Shown: piece after piece, positions 60,922 to 64,000 of the stretch
Layout: each line of letters opens with the position of its first letter
How positions within the stretch are numbered: the first letter of the stretch is position 1
Assembly: GCF_025567085.1 (NCBI RefSeq)
Contig: NZ_JAOQJN010000001.1
Location: forward strand, 124,001 to 188,000
Source: Bovifimicola ammoniilytica
Lineage (GTDB): Bacteria > Bacillota > Clostridia > Lachnospirales > Lachnospiraceae
Length of the DNA: 64,000 bases
Reading direction: 5' to 3'
Translations under genes and position numbers: made by a program
The notes under the pieces: generated by a model
What the model saw: only the letters and a program-made list of their open reading frames with translations
What the model was told of the DNA's origin: nothing
Database searches by the model: none

Positions 60922-62162
60922 CAAAGAGATATCGCAAGAAGATTACAGTAGTGCTCTCCTTGGTATTACCTGTCATATTATTGTTTGCAATATTAAATTG
61001 CTTTACCACGTATGTGTTTTATGAAGATTATAAATATAAAATGAATCTTATGACAGAGATTGCTGCAAAGGAAGAATTTTCCGGGCTGGATGCTGTTTCG
61101 GAATTGTTTAAGGATAAGGATATTGAAACTAACGAACAGGGAAGGCGATTATTGGAGCAATATGGATACTGGGGGAATAAAGGGAATGCATTTTATTCGC
61201 AATTCCGGCATCAGGTTATGGTGACCGGTGCTGTAAGCACTGTGATATGCGTGCTTCTTTTGACTTTTTTACTTTATTGGAAGAAAAAAGAAGATGCGTG
61301 TCATCAGAAAATTTTAGACCAGTTGGAAGAAATTCTAATCAGATTCCGTGAAAATAAATTTGATGATTTACTGAAAACGGAAAATCATGCAGAACTGGAA
61401 AAATTGAATGACCAGCTTGAAGCAATCGGACATCATATTCAGTTGATAAAGGAAGAAGCAAGGGCAGAAAAGGAGAACACGAAAGAAATGGTTTCTGATA
61501 TTTCTCACCAGTTAAAGACACCGGTTGCAGCTTTGGATACATGTTTTAATGTGCTGATGCAGAATGACTTAAGTGCCACAGAACAGGAGGAGTTTTGTAT
61601 CCGTTGTCGGAGTGCTCTGGATGGACTGGAGACATTATTGCAGTCGCTTCTTGAAATATCCAAGATGGAAACTGGACTGATTCAGATTAATAAGAAAAAA
61701 CTTCCGCTTATGGATACTGTCATATCTGCTGTGAACCGCACTTATCCTAAAGCGGATGAGAAAGAAATTGAATTCGTTTTTGACTATGAAAAAGAGCTGG
61801 AAGCATGCACGATTATGCAGGATAAAAGGTGGCTTGGTGAAGCTGTGATCAACGTTCTGGATAATGCGGTCAAGTACAGTCCGGGTGGTTCAAAAATATT
61901 TATCCGGTTACAAAAAAGAAACGATCTTGTAAGAATGGAAATTGAGGATCAGGGAATTGGTATTCCGCAGAATGAGTATCACAAAATTTTTCAACGATTT
62001 TACCGAGGAAGTTCCAAGGAGGTTATGGAAAAGAGTGGTACAGGAATCGGACTTTTTCTATCGAGAGAAATTATCGAAAAACACGGAGGTACGATTACGG
62101 TAACCTCACGCAAAAAGAAAAAAGGAAGCATGTTTGTGATTCAATTACCATATGTTGGTTAA
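60918..62162 (+). CDS. Sensor histidine kinase of the ABC-linked system
   Basis: A 414-residue kinase with TM1 about 10-32, an extracellular loop of about 60 residues, TM2 about 98-120, HisKA with the histidine in SDISHQLKTPVAALD near 203, and ATPase motifs LDNAVKYSPGG, DQGIGIP and GTGIGLFLS. The short sensor loop is larger than that of true BceS kinases. The GTG start overlaps the regulator stop and has AGGAGG seven bases ahead. A strong terminator follows, so the transporter genes have a separate promoter. Confidence 0.92.
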   Translation: MTKRYRKKITVVLSLVLPVILLFAILNCFTTYVFYEDYKYKMNLMTEIAAKEEFSGLDAVSELFKDKDIETNEQGRRLLEQYGYWGNKGNAFYSQFRHQVMVTGAVSTVICVLLLTFLLYWKKKEDACHQKILDQLEEILIRFRENKFDDLLKTENHAELEKLNDQLEAIGHHIQLIKEEARAEKENTKEMVSDISHQLKTPVAALDTCFNVLMQNDLSATEQEEFCIRCRSALDGLETLLQSLLEISKMETGLIQINKKKLPLMDTVISAVNRTYPKADEKEIEFVFDYEKELEACTIMQDKRWLGEAVINVLDNAVKYSPGGSKIFIRLQKRNDLVRMEIEDQGIGIPQNEYHKIFQRFYRGSSKEVMEKSGTGIGLFLSREIIEKHGGTITVTSRKKKKGSMFVIQLPYVG

Positions 62163-62171
62163 ATTTTAAAT

Positions 62172-62214
62172 GAGCAGAAATCTTACAATTCTGTAAGGCT
62201 TCTGCTCGTTTTTT
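62172..62214 (+). terminator. Terminator after the kinase gene
   Basis: GAGCAGAA/TTCTGCTC outer stem and CTTAC/GTAAG inner stem (62172-62207), followed by GTTTTTT. Confidence 0.88.
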
Positions 62215-62339
62215 GAAAGTGAAATGAAAGATTATCCTGATACAATTTGGATGTAGGTTGAAAAATGACCAAATATATAAACAGGCAAAGAAAGCGTGCT
62301 GAAAAGGTACGCTTTACAGAATTGAAAAGGAGGCAACAC

Positions 62340-63014
62340 ATGAGTGTGATATTAGAAACCAAACAGCTTTGTAAGTTTTATGGCGCAGGTGAGAATCAGG
62401 TCAAAGCGGTCAATCAGGTGGACATTCAGATTGAGCAGGGAGAATTTGTCGCAATTGTTGGAAAGTCAGGATCCGGTAAAAGTACATTACTTCATATGCT
62501 TGGAGGGCTTGATACCCCGACAAAAGGCAGTGTTACTTTAGCAGGGAAAGATTTATACAGGATGAAGGAAGATGCCCTTGCTGTTTTCCGCAGAAGAAAA
62601 ATCGGATTTGTTTTTCAGGCATTTAATCTGGTTTCATCTATTAATGTCTGGGAAAATATTGTACTGCCACTGGGGCTGGATGGAAGAAAAGTGGATGAAG
62701 CATATGTAAATGATATTATTGCAACTCTGGGAATTGAAAAGAGGATTTACAATCTGCCAAATCAGTTATCCGGAGGACAGCAGCAGAGAGTAGCGATTGC
62801 AAGAGCACTGGTGAATCGTCCGGAAATTATATTTGCGGATGAGCCGACAGGCAATCTTGATTCTAAGACCAGTGATGAGGTGATTGCCCTGTTTAAGATG
62901 ACAGCAAAAAAATATGGACAGACAATTGTAATGATTACCCATGATGACGAAATTGCACAGGTTGCTGACCGTATTCTGGTGATTGAGGACGGACAGGTGG
63001 TGGATTTCAGATGA
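62340..63014 (+). CDS. ABC transporter ATP-binding protein (MacB/LolD/Bce type)
   Basis: A 224-residue ATPase: Walker A GKSGSGKST near 43, Q-loop VFQAFNLVSSINVWENI near 90, signature LSGGQQQRV near 145, Walker B IIFADEPTGNLDS near 163 and H-loop ITHDDEIA near 200. This pattern belongs to mechanotransmission-type ABC proteins that pair with FtsX-fold permeases. AGGAGG before the ATG at 62340 overrules an open frame from 62265. The ATGA overlap with the permease shows coupling. The linked two-component system probably controls it. Confidence 0.94.
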   Translation: MSVILETKQLCKFYGAGENQVKAVNQVDIQIEQGEFVAIVGKSGSGKSTLLHMLGGLDTPTKGSVTLAGKDLYRMKEDALAVFRRRKIGFVFQAFNLVSSINVWENIVLPLGLDGRKVDEAYVNDIIATLGIEKRIYNLPNQLSGGQQQRVAIARALVNRPEIIFADEPTGNLDSKTSDEVIALFKMTAKKYGQTIVMITHDDEIAQVADRILVIEDGQVVDFR

Positions 63015-64000
63015 AGACAATAAGCAGGATTGCATATAGCAATGACAAAAAGAACAAGACAAGAAGTATACTGATTATGATGTCCATATGTCTGACCACG
63101 ATGTTGCTTGTGATTATCAGTACTGTGGGAAATGGAATGATACGTTTGCAGAAAAGTCAGGCGGCAGGCTCATATGGAAACAATTATGGTCTGTTTGTCG
63201 CAGCAGATGCCTCGCAGATAAAGGAAGTAAGCCGCCGTGCAGAAATAGATGCAATAGGAATTATGTGTACAGAAGGCATCATAAAAGGCAATGAAAACGG
63301 CGGGTTTGTCTGCATGGATGAGACTGCAAGAAAAATGCTTCCCTATAATAAGGAATATGAGTTAAAGGAAGGAAAGTATCCGAAAAAAATGCAGGAAATT
63401 GCCGCCGGAAGAGCTTTTTTTCGTGCAATGGGATATGATGATGTAAAGGTCGGAGATACGGTTACACTGGATTACCGTGCAGGGATGCGGTCAGAATATA
63501 AGCCGGAAGAGTTTGTTGTCAGCGGAATCTTATATGACCGGGATGAGTATACCATCGAGGCATCTTATGTTGCTTTCGGGTCACAGGAGTTTTATGATGA
63601 GCACGTTGCAGAGAATGACAGACAGTATAATATTTATTTTACTTTAAATGATTCTGCAAATGTATCTATGAATAATATTGAACCGGTTATAAAGCAGATT
63701 GCAGCAGCTTGTGGGATTGAAGAAAAAAACGTTATAGTCAATGATCTCTATCTGCGATGGGTATTGCAGCCGAGTTATGAAACGATTGCGGTATGCGGGG
63801 TTTTGATTCTTGCAATTGTACTTTTCTCTGTTGTGGTCATTTATAATATTTTTCAGGTCGGTATTGCCAACAAGATACAGGAGTATGGAAAAATCAAGGC
63901 TCTGGGAGCGACAAAAAAGCAGATGAAACAACTGATCTTCAGAGAGGGTATGTTTTTGACAATTTTTTCAATACCGGTTGGATTGCTTCTTGGTTTTCTG
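63011..64000 (+). CDS. FtsX-family ABC transporter permease (cut by window edge)
   Basis: The first 330 codons of a permease; the 3' end is outside. TM1 lies near 20-40, a large extracytoplasmic MacB-PCD-like domain fills about 45-250, TM2 is about 257-280, and the FtsX core begins with NKIQEYGKIKALGATKKQMKQL before the next helix. It starts within the stop of the ATPase gene (ATGA). With that ATPase it likely exports or detaches a hydrophobic compound or antimicrobial peptide; the substrate is not known. Confidence 0.9.
   Translation, partial: MKTISRIAYSNDKKNKTRSILIMMSICLTTMLLVIISTVGNGMIRLQKSQAAGSYGNNYGLFVAADASQIKEVSRRAEIDAIGIMCTEGIIKGNENGGFVCMDETARKMLPYNKEYELKEGKYPKKMQEIAAGRAFFRAMGYDDVKVGDTVTLDYRAGMRSEYKPEEFVVSGILYDRDEYTIEASYVAFGSQEFYDEHVAENDRQYNIYFTLNDSANVSMNNIEPVIKQIAAACGIEEKNVIVNDLYLRWVLQPSYETIAVCGVLILAIVLFSVVVIYNIFQVGIANKIQEYGKIKALGATKKQMKQLIFREGMFLTIFSIPVGLLLGFL

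Overview
The window reads as a low-GC, spore-forming member of the Clostridia, most likely Lachnospiraceae. The evidence is a phosphotransbutyrylase plus butyrate kinase pair (butyrate production), a full sporulation block (spoVT, yabP, yabQ, divIC, spoIIE next to tilS, hpt and ftsH), C-lacking tRNA 3' ends, and many Gram-positive-type two-component systems. I cannot name the genus from sequence alone. No rRNA, CRISPR array, prophage or intact transposase is visible.

Layout. 1-1.5 kb: a two-component system on the minus strand, cut by the left edge. 1.7-5.8 kb: ptb-buk, a HAD phosphatase and a branched-chain aminotransferase. 5.9-8.2 kb: small membrane and redox proteins, an AbiEii-type toxin remnant and spoVT with a possible sigma-G promoter. 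8.4-16.7 kb: the conserved hup-rqcP-yabP-yabQ-divIC-spoIIE-tilS-hpt-ftsH block, followed by a possible small RNA. 17-20.3 kb: a GH13 glycosidase, tRNA-Tyr and tRNA-Leu, and a cell-wall amidase. 20.7-27 kb: a surface-polysaccharide operon (flippase, two GT2 enzymes, DUF2304, DUF2142) ending in a CBS-RelA/SpoT fusion. 27.2-30.8 kb: three tRNAs, a COG0523 GTPase, a DegV protein and a decayed toxin-antitoxin locus. 31-39.3 kb: aroA, an O-antigen-ligase-like protein, leuS, a membrane protein and an LTA-synthase-like enzyme. 39.3-39.8 kb: a gene-free, extremely hairpin-rich interval. 39.8-51.2 kb: a chemoreceptor, a B12/radical-SAM protein, DNA repair genes, a VanW-family protein with a structured leader, an Lrp regulator with aminotransferase, and trmL. 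51.3-56 kb (minus): a PhoR/WalK-like two-component system and mutS2. 56.4-60.2 kb: a degenerate HtrA-like protein, YhaM-like nuclease and an rRNA/tRNA uracil methyltransferase. 60.2-64 kb: a regulator-kinase-ABC-permease module whose codon use looks different from the rest, suggesting transfer; it runs off the right edge.

The most unusual feature is a family of about 131-158 bp multi-hairpin elements, five full copies plus one solo hairpin. The hairpins covary between copies, all copies point the same way as the downstream gene, and at least two or three are flanked by 9-12 bp direct repeats made of the Shine-Dalgarno region. One copy (53.5 kb) has a perfect 12 bp duplication. A second kind of repeat, shared between 8.76 kb and 39.33 kb, sits directly behind two terminators. 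At 39.48-39.72 kb there is a single ~237 nt foldback with about 80 paired positions. Other items worth checking are the CBS-alarmone synthetase fusion, a pseudoknotted leader before the VanW gene, a C-rich small RNA candidate after ftsH, and an HtrA-like protein that seems to have lost its catalytic triad.
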